The notes beneath the pieces are model-generated. The model was not told where the DNA came from and ran no database searches. It was given only the letters and a program-made list of their open reading frames with translations. A DNA stretch of 64,000 nucleotides, from NCBI GenBank assembly GCA_012519205.1, contig JAAYQR010000017.1:21181-85180 (forward strand), given 5' to 3'. Source of the stretch: Candidatus Epulonipiscium sp. (GTDB lineage: Bacteria > Bacillota > Clostridia > Lachnospirales > Defluviitaleaceae). Positions 1 to 8,002 of the stretch are shown here, one piece after another; position 1 is the first letter of the stretch, and each line of letters opens with the position of its first letter. A program made the position numbers and the translations under genes.

Positions 1-1
1 A

Positions 2-346
2 TTTGAAATTTTAGAAACCTTAAAAGGATTGGGATTTGAGCTTGCAGGAAGTGAAGGGACAGCAAGGTATTTCTCAGAGAAAGGGTTAAAAATAAAAGTC
101 CTTTCACTGAATAAATTTGATGAAATTTATAATGCAATGAAAAACAAAACTATAACTATGGTCATTAACACACCTACATTAGGTAAAAATCCAAATAAAA
201 ATGGATTCAAGATTAGAAATGCTGCCCAACAAATAAATATCCCTTGTTTTACATCCTTAGATACGGTAGGAGCATATATTAAGGCTTATAAAACATATAA
301 TGAAAAACAGTTCCTAACATATGAAACAATGAATTATTACATATAA
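2..346 (+). CDS. carB: Carbamoyl-phosphate synthase large subunit, C-terminal fragment (5' cut by window edge)
   Basis: Only the last 114 residues are present; the frame is open from base 2. They form the MGS-like allosteric domain that closes CarB, with a GSEGTA motif near the start, VINTPTLG in the middle and [14 protein letters not shown] near the end. CarB makes carbamoyl phosphate from bicarbonate, ammonia (from glutamine through CarA) and ATP. The product is the substrate of the ornithine carbamoyltransferase that starts 17 bases downstream, so the pair probably belongs to arginine synthesis. A stand-alone methylglyoxal synthase is unlikely because the frame continues upstream of base 29 without a start, and a real mgsA lies at 20489. 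Confidence 0.88.
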   Translation, partial: FEILETLKGLGFELAGSEGTARYFSEKGLKIKVLSLNKFDEIYNAMKNKTITMVINTPTLGKNPNKNGFKIRNAAQQINIPCFTSLDTVGAYIKAYKTYNEKQFLTYETMNYYI

Positions 347-362
347 AGATAGGAGGATTTCT

Positions 363-1304
363 ATGGGAATGAACTTAAGAGGGAGAAGTCTTTTAACCCT
401 AAAGGACCTTACCCCTGCAGAAATAAAATATTTATTAGATTTAGCAGAGGATTTAAAAAGAAAAAAACGAATGGGCATACAAGGAAATCTTTTAAAAGGT
501 AAAAATATTGCCCTCATTTTTGAAAAGCCTTCTACACGAACAAGATGTGCTTTTACAATAGGTTGTATTGATGAAGGGGCCCATCCTGAATATTTAGGAA
601 AAGATGATATTCAATTAGGCCATAAGGAATCTGTAGAAGATACGGCAAGGGTATTGGGTAGACTGTTTGATGGAATACAGTTTAGAGGATTTGAACAAAA
701 AACTGTGGAAAAACTTGCAAAATACAGTGGAGTACCAGTTTGGAATGGTTTAACCGATAGGTATCATCCTACACAAATTCTTGCGGATTTTTTAACTGTT
801 AAAGAGAAATTTGGATATTTAAAAGGAATTCGTTTTGTATATGTTGGAGATGGGAGAAATAATATGGGAAACAGTTTAATGATAGGCGCATCTAAAATGG
901 GTATGGATTTTGTCATAGCCGCACCAAAAAGCCTATGGCCTGAAGAGTTGCTTATTGAAGAATGCAAAGACTTTGCAAAGGAATCTGGAGGTAAAATCAC
1001 CATTACAGAAGATGTTGATTTTGCTGTATTAGGGGCCGATGTTATTTATACCGATGTTTGGTGTTCCATGGGTGAAGAAGAAAAGGGAAAGGAACGCATT
1101 GAGCTATTAAAGCCTTACCAAGTCAATGGGACATTGATGAATAAAACTAAAAAAGAAGAAACATTATTTATGCATTGTCTTCCAGCAGTTAAAGGTAATG
1201 AGGTAACTGAAGAAGTGTTTGAGGGAAAGGCTTCAGTAGTTTTTGATGAAGCGGAAAATAGAATGCACACCATTAAAGCGGTTATGGTTGCCACATTGGC
1301 TTAG
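363..1304 (+). CDS. argF: Ornithine carbamoyltransferase
   Basis: This 313-residue protein joins carbamoyl phosphate to ornithine to give citrulline in the cytoplasm. The carbamoyl-phosphate motif STRTR is at residues 57-61, HPTQ is seen near residue 140, and the active-site HCLP is at 271-274. Length is normal for the family. An AGGAGG site lies about 6 bases before the ATG; a second ATG two codons on is also possible. Adjacency to carB suggests the anabolic enzyme, but the sequence alone does not separate ArgF from the catabolic ArcB type. Confidence 0.93.
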   Translation: MGMNLRGRSLLTLKDLTPAEIKYLLDLAEDLKRKKRMGIQGNLLKGKNIALIFEKPSTRTRCAFTIGCIDEGAHPEYLGKDDIQLGHKESVEDTARVLGRLFDGIQFRGFEQKTVEKLAKYSGVPVWNGLTDRYHPTQILADFLTVKEKFGYLKGIRFVYVGDGRNNMGNSLMIGASKMGMDFVIAAPKSLWPEELLIEECKDFAKESGGKITITEDVDFAVLGADVIYTDVWCSMGEEEKGKERIELLKPYQVNGTLMNKTKKEETLFMHCLPAVKGNEVTEEVFEGKASVVFDEAENRMHTIKAVMVATLA

Positions 1305-1334
1305 CATAATTGGAAAATTATAATTAATAATACA

Positions 1335-1363
1335 TTGACGAATTTTATGTTTTTAGATATAAT
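1335..1363 (+). promoter_or_regulatory. Sigma-A type promoter for serC-serA
   Basis: TTGACG at 1335-1340 and TATAAT at 1358-1363 are 17 bases apart, a near-consensus housekeeping promoter. The transcript would start near 1370, leaving a leader of about 60 bases before serC. That is too short for a T-box. Confidence 0.7.
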
Positions 1364-1433
1364 TTTTAGAAAAGATTGTTAGCAAAATATCAAGTAATTT
1401 TGTAAAAACATCTTCAATATTAGGAGGGGTAAA

Positions 1434-2516
1434 ATGAATAGAGTGTTTAATTTTTCAGCAGGGCCTTCAATGTTGCCTTTAGAAGCTTTAAAAAGGGCAC
1501 AGGAGGAATTGGTTTGTTATAAAGATGCAGGAATGTCAGTAATGGAAATGAGCCACCGTTCAAAAGCTTATGAAGCTATTATTAATGAAGCTGAAGCGGT
1601 ACTTAGGGATATTATGAACATTCCTCAAAATTACAAGGTTCTGTTCTTGCAGGGGGGAGCTTCTAGTCAATTTGCCATGGTTCCCCTAAATCTTTTTAGG
1701 AAGAGTAAAAAAGCAGATTATGTAAATACAGGGATGTGGTCTAAGAAAGCTATAGCTGAAGCAAAAAGATATGGAACTATAAATGTAGTTGCAACTTCTG
1801 AAGATTCAACCTTTAATTATATTCCAGAGTTAGATAAAAATACTTTTTCACTGGATGCAGATTATTTTTACATAACAACCAATAATACAATTTATGGAAC
1901 AAGGTATACTGACTTACCTGATACAGGAAATATTCCTTTGGTTGCAGATATGTCATCAAATATTTTATCAGAAGTATACGATATAAATAAATTTGGAATA
2001 ATTTTTGCAGGAGCACAAAAGAACATGGGACCTGCAGGTCTTACTGTTGTTATTATTCGTGAGGATTTAATTGGTCATGCTATGGATATTACTCCTACCA
2101 TGTTCAATTATCAAACCCATGCGGATAATGCTTCAATGTTTAATACACCGCCTACATATAGTATTTATATTGCAAAACTGGTTTTTGAGTGGGTTAAAGC
2201 AATGGGCGGCGTATCAGCTATGGAAAAAATAAATGAAGAAAAAGCTGGACTTATTTATGAGTTACTAGATAATTCTAACTTTTACAGAGGAACAGTTGTT
2301 CCTAAGGACCGCTCCTTAATGAATATACCTTTTGTAACCCATTCCGATGAATTAGATGCAAAATTTGTAAAAGAGGCTACTAAAAAAGGTTTAGTTAATT
2401 TAAAAGGTCATAGAAGTGTTGGAGGAATGCGTGCAAGTATTTATAATGCTATGCCCATAGAAGGAGTTAAGGCTTTAGTTGATTTTATGAAAACATTTGA
2501 AATGGAAAATCGATAG
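1434..2516 (+). CDS. serC: Phosphoserine aminotransferase
   Basis: This 360-residue PLP enzyme converts 3-phosphohydroxypyruvate and glutamate to phosphoserine, the second step of serine synthesis. It starts with the family signature FNFSAGPSMLP. The PLP lysine lies in FAGAQKNMGPAG (K196), and the C-terminus carries the GGMRASIYNA phosphate-binding segment. AGGAGG lies 7 bases before the ATG. serA follows within 11 bases, so the two are co-transcribed. SerC may also act as the phosphohydroxythreonine aminotransferase of some B6 pathways, but the pdxS gene nearby indicates the other B6 route. Confidence 0.95.
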   Translation: MNRVFNFSAGPSMLPLEALKRAQEELVCYKDAGMSVMEMSHRSKAYEAIINEAEAVLRDIMNIPQNYKVLFLQGGASSQFAMVPLNLFRKSKKADYVNTGMWSKKAIAEAKRYGTINVVATSEDSTFNYIPELDKNTFSLDADYFYITTNNTIYGTRYTDLPDTGNIPLVADMSSNILSEVYDINKFGIIFAGAQKNMGPAGLTVVIIREDLIGHAMDITPTMFNYQTHADNASMFNTPPTYSIYIAKLVFEWVKAMGGVSAMEKINEEKAGLIYELLDNSNFYRGTVVPKDRSLMNIPFVTHSDELDAKFVKEATKKGLVNLKGHRSVGGMRASIYNAMPIEGVKALVDFMKTFEMENR

Positions 2517-2526
2517 GGGGAGCAAG

Positions 2527-3690
2527 ATGTTTAAAATAAAGACTTTAAATAATATAGCAGAAGTGGGGTTAGAACTGTTACCTAAGGATACCTATGAAGT
2601 TTCTACCGAGGGTAATAACCCTGATGGGATTTTAGTTAGAAGTGCTAAAATGCATGATATGGAATTACCTGCTTCACTTAAAGCAATAGCAAGGGCAGGG
2701 GCAGGGGTTAATAATATTCCTGTGGATATTTGCTCAGAAAAAGGCATAGTTGTATTTAATACTCCAGGAGCTAACGCCAATGGAGTTAAGGAATTAGCAT
2801 TAGCGGGGCTTCTTATTTCATCTAGGAAGATTGTTGATGGGATTAATTGGACCAAAAGTTTAAAGGGCAAAAACGATGAAGTACCCAAGTTAGTGGAAAA
2901 GGGCAAGGGAGGATTTGCAGGTCCCGAATTATTAGGTAAAAAGTTAGGAGTAATAGGTTTAGGAGCTATTGGGGTATTAGTAGCCAATGCGGCAAAATCC
3001 CTGGGAATGGATGTGCAAGGATATGACCCATATATTTCTATAGATGCAGCATGGGGGTTATCTAGGTCAGTCCATAGAGCTTGCAGTCTTGATACTTTAC
3101 TCTCTGAGTGTGATTACATTACAATTCATGTACCTTTAATGGATGCAACAAAATATATGCTTAATAAAGAAACTTTTGCTCTTATGAAAAGGGGAGTAAG
3201 ACTCTTAAATTTCTCTAGAGGAGAATTGGTTAATAATGCTGATTTAAAAGAAGCTATTAAGGAAGGTATAGTATCTTGCTATGTTACGGATTTCCCATCA
3301 GAAGATTTGATAGACATAGAGAATATTATCACTATTCCTCACCTAGGAGCTTCCACTCCAGAATCTGAAGATAACTGCGCAATTATGGCGGCGAAACAGA
3401 TGAAAAATTATCTAGAACATGGAAACATTAAAAATTCGGTTAATTTCCCAGATTGTGAAATGCCCCGATCAACTAATAATCGTACGGTTGTAGCCCATAA
3501 AAATGTTCCCAATATGGTAGGACAGGTGACTACTACCCTTGCAAATGCTGGGGTAAATATTATGGACATGATGAATAAGAGTAAAAAAGATTGGGCGTAT
3601 ACTATGATTGATTCTGATAAAAAGGTATCAGATGAAATTGTAGAAAAATTAAAAGCAATAAATGGAATTCTTTCTGTTAGAACATTATAA
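2527..3690 (+). CDS. serA: D-3-phosphoglycerate dehydrogenase, short form with C-terminal ACT domain
   Basis: This 387-residue enzyme oxidises 3-phosphoglycerate with NAD+, the first step of serine synthesis. The Rossmann motif GVIGLGAIG is at 141-149, the catalytic arginine is in NFSRGELVN and the histidine in PHLGAS. The last 70 or so residues read as an ACT domain (NVPNMVGQVTTTLANAGVNI), a likely serine sensor. There is no intervening ASB domain. The upstream in-frame start at 2497 lies inside serC; AGGGGGAG at 2514-2521 favours the ATG at 2527. Confidence 0.93.
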   Translation: MFKIKTLNNIAEVGLELLPKDTYEVSTEGNNPDGILVRSAKMHDMELPASLKAIARAGAGVNNIPVDICSEKGIVVFNTPGANANGVKELALAGLLISSRKIVDGINWTKSLKGKNDEVPKLVEKGKGGFAGPELLGKKLGVIGLGAIGVLVANAAKSLGMDVQGYDPYISIDAAWGLSRSVHRACSLDTLLSECDYITIHVPLMDATKYMLNKETFALMKRGVRLLNFSRGELVNNADLKEAIKEGIVSCYVTDFPSEDLIDIENIITIPHLGASTPESEDNCAIMAAKQMKNYLEHGNIKNSVNFPDCEMPRSTNNRTVVAHKNVPNMVGQVTTTLANAGVNIMDMMNKSKKDWAYTMIDSDKKVSDEIVEKLKAINGILSVRTL

Positions 3691-3707
3691 AATATAATAG
3701 TAACTAT

Positions 3708-3750
3708 AAAAAACAGCAGAATTGATAGGGTATTCAATCTGCTGTTTTTA
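3708..3750 (+). terminator. Intrinsic terminator after serA
   Basis: AAAAACAGCAGA and ATCTGCTGTTTTT form a strong stem with additional inner pairing (ATTGA/TCAAT) and a T-run, 18 bases after the serA stop. It closes the serC-serA operon. Confidence 0.8.
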
Positions 3751-3775
3751 AAAAGTAATATTAGGAGGTTAATAA

Positions 3776-4561
3776 ATGGAAAATGAAAAAACAGGCTTTT
3801 TTTCGAAGATTTTAAAGAGTATAACTGACTTTAAAATGTATCCTTTAATAATTAAGGAATCTGTTGGAAGGGCTATAGGTTATTTGGTACTTCTTTCCCT
3901 AATTATTGGTCTACTAGGATGTATTAAACCTATTTACTTAACAAATAAAGTTATCGATATGGCTGTAAAAACCTTTGAATCAGAAATACCTTATTTCAAT
4001 CTAAGCAATGGGGAATTAACCGTAGAGGATGAAATGCCTATGGTCTTTGAACAAGGCAGTCAGATTATAATAATTGATACTACAAATCAAATTGATAAAG
4101 GGATACTTAATGATTATTATCAAGGATTTATTCTGTACAAAAACAGTATGATTAACAAACAAGGGCCTCAATATCAGGAGATAAAGTATACAGATTTGGG
4201 GAATTTAGAATTTGATAGAGATTCTATAAAGGCTTTTATGCCTAAATTAAAGTATATAATCATTCCTATTATTATTGTTTTTGTAATACTAGGAGCTGTA
4301 TTGGGGAAATTATTTAGTTCTCTTATAGTAAGCATATTAGGGCTTATAGTAAATGCAATAAGCAAAGGAAATCTTAAATATGATGGTATTTATAAGATAG
4401 GAATTTATTCCCTGACCCTACCTTCAATCATAAAACTAGTTATAAAACAAATCCCAATCCGTATACCATTCTTTGGGATGATGTTTTTCTTCGCTTATTA
4501 TGCAATAATTATCATATATATCTATAAAGCAATCATAGAAGTAAAGACAGAAAGTCTTTAA
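3776..4561 (+). CDS. DUF1189 family membrane protein
   Basis: This 261-residue protein matches the DUF1189 layout: a short cytoplasmic N-terminus, one membrane helix (about 35-55), an extracytoplasmic segment of roughly 110 residues, then three or four hydrophobic helices from about residue 160 to the end. Function is unknown. AGGAGG lies 8 bases before the ATG. It sits alone between the serA terminator and the end of the convergent regulator gene, with only 2 bases between the two stop codons. The family assignment rests on overall pattern, so it is moderate. Confidence 0.7.
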   Translation: MENEKTGFFSKILKSITDFKMYPLIIKESVGRAIGYLVLLSLIIGLLGCIKPIYLTNKVIDMAVKTFESEIPYFNLSNGELTVEDEMPMVFEQGSQIIIIDTTNQIDKGILNDYYQGFILYKNSMINKQGPQYQEIKYTDLGNLEFDRDSIKAFMPKLKYIIIPIIIVFVILGAVLGKLFSSLIVSILGLIVNAISKGNLKYDGIYKIGIYSLTLPSIIKLVIKQIPIRIPFFGMMFFFAYYAIIIIYIYKAIIEVKTESL

Positions 4562-4563
4562 TA

Positions 4564-6018
4564 TTAAAGAAGAGGTGTAATAGAAGCCGGTACATTTATC
4601 ATATTTTCTATTACATCTTTTATTTTTTTGACTCCTTTTTCAATCTGTTCCTCATCCACAGCCGCAAAACTAATTCTTATGGAGGAAAATGAATCCTGTG
4701 TAATGGAAAATAAAGAACCGGGAGTAAGAATAACATCTCTTGATAGTAACAAGTCACATAGGGAACTTACAGAGATTTCTTCCTTGAATTTAACCCATAT
4801 ACTTAATCCACCTTGGGGAGGAGTATAAGTCATATAATCCTTTAGGTAATTATCCAAAGAGTTAGTTAGGGTGTTATATCTTTTTTCATAAATATCGCAT
4901 ATTTTTCCAATATGTTTTTTCCATAGTTCTTTTCTAAGGTATAAATCAAAAACCCTTTGGATAAAACTAGAGGTTGAAATATCGGTTGTATGTTTAGCGG
5001 ATAGGATATAATCTAATAGTGTTTTAGGAACAACCAAAAAACCCAAACGTAACCCCGGCATTAGGATTTTCGAAAAACTTTTAATATAGATAACCCGATT
5101 TCTATGGTCCAAAGCCTTTAGGGGGATATTAGGCTGTTTTGAGTAATTTAAATCACTTAAATAATCGTCCTCGATGATATAGATATTATATTTTTCAGCC
5201 AAATCTAGGATAATTCGTTTCTTTTTTAATGAATAAGAATATCCTGTAGGATTTTGATAATAAGGCATTATATATATAAATTTAGGGTGATAAAGTTTTA
5301 GATAGTCTTCTAGGATAGAAGTATCCATTCCATCGGATTCTAAAGGCACCTCTACTATCCGCGCTCCACGACTTTGAAAAGCAGCAATAGCCCCATGATA
5401 AGTTGGTTTTTCAACAAATAAGGTATCTCCAAATTGTAGCAATGCCTTAGAGAGTATATCTATACCTTGTTGTGCCCCTGAAATTATTTGGATTTTATCT
5501 TGGGTAGCGTGTATTCCATAGTTCTCCAGATAATCCCCTATAGCTTCCCGGAGTCTATCATATCCTTGACTTTCTTGGTAACTAAATGCATCTCCCCTAT
5601 CCCTATCAAGGACTTCATTTAACACTAATTTAAAATCATCCACGGGAAACATATCGGTGGTAGGAGAAATACTAGCAAAATTAATAGTATTTTTAGTCAT
5701 AGTAATCTGTTTTAATTGAATATCCTTATTGGGTTCTTGAATAATAGGAGAGGATAATGCCTCTAAAGGAAGGGGAGAAACATAAGTGCCGCTCCCCATC
5801 TGGGCATATACTATTCCCTTGTTTTCTAAATATTTATATGCATTAACCACGGTTACATTATTAATTTTAAGCTGTGATGCAAGCTTACGGATAGTAGGAA
5901 GTTTCATATTGGGCTTTAAGATGCCATTTTGAATAAATTCATATAAAGCATCCCCTAGTTGTTGATAAAGAGGGGTCTTTCTATTTTTATCTAACTGTAT
6001 CGATACAAAATGATTCAT
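4564..6018 (-). CDS. pdxR: MocR-type GntR/aminotransferase regulator, probable activator of vitamin B6 synthesis (PdxR-like)
   Basis: This 484-residue protein has an N-terminal GntR winged helix (about residues 10-80, with LPTIRKLASQLKINNVTV and GSGTYVS) and a type I aminotransferase domain with the PLP lysine in SFSKI (K317). That architecture defines the MocR family. PdxR members sense pyridoxal phosphate and control pdxS/pdxT. The divergent neighbour is pdxS, which supports this role. The start at 6018 is chosen because GGGAGGA lies 9 bases upstream; a longer start at 6042 would overlap that site. A 12-bp palindrome lies within its first codons. Other MocR roles cannot be excluded. Confidence 0.87.
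   Translation of the reverse strand: MNHFVSIQLDKNRKTPLYQQLGDALYEFIQNGILKPNMKLPTIRKLASQLKINNVTVVNAYKYLENKGIVYAQMGSGTYVSPLPLEALSSPIIQEPNKDIQLKQITMTKNTINFASISPTTDMFPVDDFKLVLNEVLDRDRGDAFSYQESQGYDRLREAIGDYLENYGIHATQDKIQIISGAQQGIDILSKALLQFGDTLFVEKPTYHGAIAAFQSRGARIVEVPLESDGMDTSILEDYLKLYHPKFIYIMPYYQNPTGYSYSLKKKRIILDLAEKYNIYIIEDDYLSDLNYSKQPNIPLKALDHRNRVIYIKSFSKILMPGLRLGFLVVPKTLLDYILSAKHTTDISTSSFIQRVFDLYLRKELWKKHIGKICDIYEKRYNTLTNSLDNYLKDYMTYTPPQGGLSIWVKFKEEISVSSLCDLLLSRDVILTPGSLFSITQDSFSSIRISFAAVDEEQIEKGVKKIKDVIENMINVPASITPLL
5996..6007. promoter_or_regulatory. Candidate PdxR operator, copy 1 (inside the start of pdxR)
   Basis: TGTATCGATACA is a perfect 12-bp palindrome overlapping codons 4-8 of pdxR. 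An identical copy lies 116 bp away at 6112-6123, in front of pdxS. The regulator role is an inference from position and identity; coding constraint could explain this copy alone. Confidence 0.45.
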
Positions 6019-6041
6019 TTTATAAAATCCTCCCTTAGTCA

Positions 6042-6069
6042 TTGATTTAACCTATTATATAAGTATAAT
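6042..6069 (+). promoter_or_regulatory. Possible pdxS promoter
   Basis: TTGATT at 6042-6047 and TATAAT at 6064-6069 are 16 bases apart. Transcription would begin near 6076, upstream of the second palindrome and about 100 bases before pdxS. Confidence 0.45.
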
Positions 6070-6082
6070 GATTATAATGTAA
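6054..6082 (-). promoter_or_regulatory. Possible pdxR promoter (reverse strand)
   Basis: Read on the minus strand, TTACAT (6082-6077) and TATAAT (6059-6054) are 17 bases apart, giving a start near 6047 and a short leader before the pdxR ATG at 6018. It overlaps the forward promoter candidate, so the two directions may compete. Confidence 0.45.
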
Positions 6083-6111
6083 AGATACTCTTTTATGTAA
6101 GGATGCTAAAG

Positions 6112-6123
6112 TGTATCGATACA
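6112..6123. promoter_or_regulatory. Candidate PdxR operator, copy 2 (upstream of pdxS)
   Basis: This is the second perfect copy of TGTATCGATACA, 57 bases before the pdxS start. Known PdxR proteins bind paired sites between pdxR and pdxS. Whether this palindrome is the site here is inferred, not shown. Confidence 0.5.
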
Positions 6124-6179
6124 ATATTTTATCATACTAAATATCAAATGTCTATTTCCAAGACATAGGAGGAGAAAAA

Positions 6180-7051
6180 ATGAATACACAATGTGAAACA
6201 AAAAACGACCTAGCCCAAATGTTAAAGGGCGGAGTAATAATGGATGTAATCAATAAGGAACAGGCTCTTATTGCACAGGAAGCGGGGGCAGTGGCAGTTA
6301 TGGCCCTAGAACGAGTTCCAGCAGATATTAGAAAACAGGGTGGCGTAGCAAGAATGTCAGATCCCAAGCTCATAAAGGAAATTAAAGGAGCAGTAGATAT
6401 ACCAGTTATGGCTAAATGCAGAATAGGACATATTGTAGAGGCGCAAATTTTAGAGGCCTTAGAGATTGATTATATAGATGAGAGCGAGGTCCTAACTCCC
6501 GCAGATAATCAATATCATATAGATAAAAAACTTTCCAGACCCCTTTCGTATGTGGTGCAAGGAATTTAGGGGAAGCCTTAAGAAGAATAGGAGAAGGCGC
6601 TCTGATGATTAGGACTAAAGGAGAAGCAGGAACGGGAGATGTAGTTCAGGCAGTAAAGCATATGAGAACTATGATGTCTCAAATAAGAAAACTTAAAACT
6701 ATGGCAAGGGAAGAAAGAATGACCTTTGCAAAGGAATTAGGTGCACCCTATCACTTGATTGAACAGGTAGCGGAATTAGGAAGCCTTCCTGTGGTTAACT
6801 TTGCAGCTGGAGGAGTAGCAACCCCTGCAGACGCGGCGCTTATGATGCAGTTAGGAAGCGATGGTGTATTTGTAGGTTCTGGGATATTTAAATCAGGGGA
6901 CCCAGCAAAAAGGGCAAAAGCCATTGTGAAAGCAGTAAAACATTTTAATGAACCCCAAATATTAGCTAAGGTATCAGAGGATTTAGGAGAAGCCATGGTT
7001 GGAATCAATTGTGACGAAATAGATATATCATACGAAAAAAGGGGATGGTAA
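6180..7051 (+). pseudogene. pdxS: Pyridoxal 5'-phosphate synthase lyase subunit PdxS, split by a one-base frameshift
   Basis: PdxS makes PLP from ribose 5-phosphate, glyceraldehyde 3-phosphate and ammonia delivered by PdxT. The first frame (6180-6569) gives the normal N-terminal half through [17 protein letters not shown] and then runs to an early stop. The second frame resumes with [20 protein letters not shown] and continues to a normal C-terminus at 7051. Adding one T to the TTT run at 6532-6534 restores a continuous protein of about 290 residues with the expected [14 protein letters not shown] junction. The lesion is therefore a single-base deletion or, more likely, a homopolymer sequencing error. 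Both halves are otherwise well conserved. No pdxT follows. Confidence 0.92.
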
Positions 7052-7082
7052 AGTAAGACCTAATGCATCCTGTAAATATTAA

Positions 7083-7109
7083 TAAAACATCCTTTCAAAG
7101 GATGTTTTT
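7083..7109 (+). terminator. Intrinsic terminator after pdxS
   Basis: AAAACATCCTTT and AAAGGATGTTTT form a tight hairpin ending in a T-run, about 30 bases after the pdxS stop. Confidence 0.85.
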
Positions 7110-7223
7110 ATTATGTAATATTATTGATTTATTATTAAAGTAGTGTACAATTCATTATATATTAATCTTAAAGATTATAGACGGTTGGGCTTTCAATCAC
7201 TTCTTATGAAAGGGAGGCAATGT

Positions 7224-7772
7224 ATGAAGGAGTTATCCCTGCATATCTTGGATATTGTAGAAAATAGCATTAGGGCAGAGGCGACAAGTATTAATGTAAA
7301 GATTGAAGAGGATATCCATAATAATAGATTTATATTTCTTGTTGAGGATAATGGTAAAGGGATGGATGAAGAGTTTGTAAAAGTAGTAAAAAATCCTTTT
7401 AAAACTACTCGGACAACAAGGAAAGTAGGCCTTGGAATTTCTCTTTTAGAGGAGGCCTGTAAAAGATGCAATGGTAATCTCGAAATAATAAGTTCCAAGG
7501 GAGGGGGGACAAAAATTAGGGCGGTAATGATGTATAATCATATAGATAGAGCGCCTTTAGGGGATATTACCAGTACTATAACGAATCTAATTATGTCTAA
7601 TCCAGATGTGGAATTTGTCTATGAGCATAAGTACAATGATGAATTATTTTTAATTGATACCAAGGAGATAAAAAACATTTTAGACGGAGTTCCTATTAGC
7701 GATATATCTATTATTCTTTGGCTTAAAGATTACATAAATCAGGGTTTGATAGAAATTAGACGAAGACCATAA
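7224..7772 (+). CDS. GHKL-type ATP-binding protein (histidine-kinase/anti-sigma ATPase fold) next to rnf
   Basis: This 182-residue protein carries only the ATPase half of a histidine kinase: the N-box ENSIRAEA near residue 14, the G1 box DNGKGM near residue 50, and GLGISLLEEA near residue 75. There is no histidine-phosphorylation domain. The last 80 residues are not a domain I recognise. AAAGGGAGG at 7209-7217 supports the ATG at 7224. Similar small ATPases are known beside clostridial iron-hydrogenase and electron-transfer genes; here it precedes rnfC by 230 bases. A regulatory or assembly role for Rnf is a guess from position. Confidence 0.75.
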   Translation: MKELSLHILDIVENSIRAEATSINVKIEEDIHNNRFIFLVEDNGKGMDEEFVKVVKNPFKTTRTTRKVGLGISLLEEACKRCNGNLEIISSKGGGTKIRAVMMYNHIDRAPLGDITSTITNLIMSNPDVEFVYEHKYNDELFLIDTKEIKNILDGVPISDISIILWLKDYINQGLIEIRRRP

Positions 7773-7921
7773 ATTATAGAAGAAATTTATAAGATTATTC
7801 TACTTGCTAGAAGGTTGAAAGGGAATGCATACTGCATACAAAACAAATCTTCTTAGAGGGTTGGGGAATGCAGAAAGGTGGTAAATAATGTAGAAATCCA
7901 TTGTGCATTTTTTATCATTTC
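7773..7921 (+). other. Non-coding stretch with repeated ATGCA motifs, no identified function
   Basis: Between the ATPase gene and the rnf promoter, the motif AATGCA/TGCAT recurs (near 7826, 7836 and 7867, and as TGTGCATTTTTT at 7902-7913). The last copy can pair with the one at 7867 to make a weak terminator-like hairpin. I do not recognise a known riboswitch class. Confidence 0.3.
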
Positions 7922-7950
7922 TTGAGGAAAAAGTGGCAATGTATTATGAT
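7922..7950 (+). promoter_or_regulatory. Probable promoter of the rnf operon
   Basis: TTGAGG at 7922-7927 and TATGAT at 7945-7950 are exactly 17 bases apart, placing the transcript start about 45 bases before rnfC. Confidence 0.6.
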
Positions 7951-8002
7951 AGATTTATGACTTTAGGTCTTGGACTATCTTTAAATAAGAAGGGGGAAAA
8001 TT

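Noticed and set aside
2..346. Stand-alone methylglyoxal synthase at the left edge
   Set aside because: The frame is open to the window edge, lacks the catalytic HDxKK start, and matches the CarB C-terminal domain.
1305..1433. Serine-type T-box before serC
   Set aside because: The leader after the near-consensus promoter is only about 60 bases and lacks a specifier loop or the T-box sequence.
2592..2987. 131-codon open frame on the reverse strand
   Set aside because: Lies wholly antisense to serA with low-complexity composition and no ribosome-binding site; a shadow of the real gene.
7224..7772. Anti-sigma factor SpoIIAB or RsbW
   Set aside because: Shares the ATPase fold, but no anti-anti-sigma or sigma gene is adjacent and the C-terminal 80 residues do not fit that family.
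7773..8002. Riboswitch (FMN, cobalamin, molybdenum cofactor) before rnfC
   Set aside because: None of the conserved core motifs of these classes could be recognised; left as an unexplained leader.
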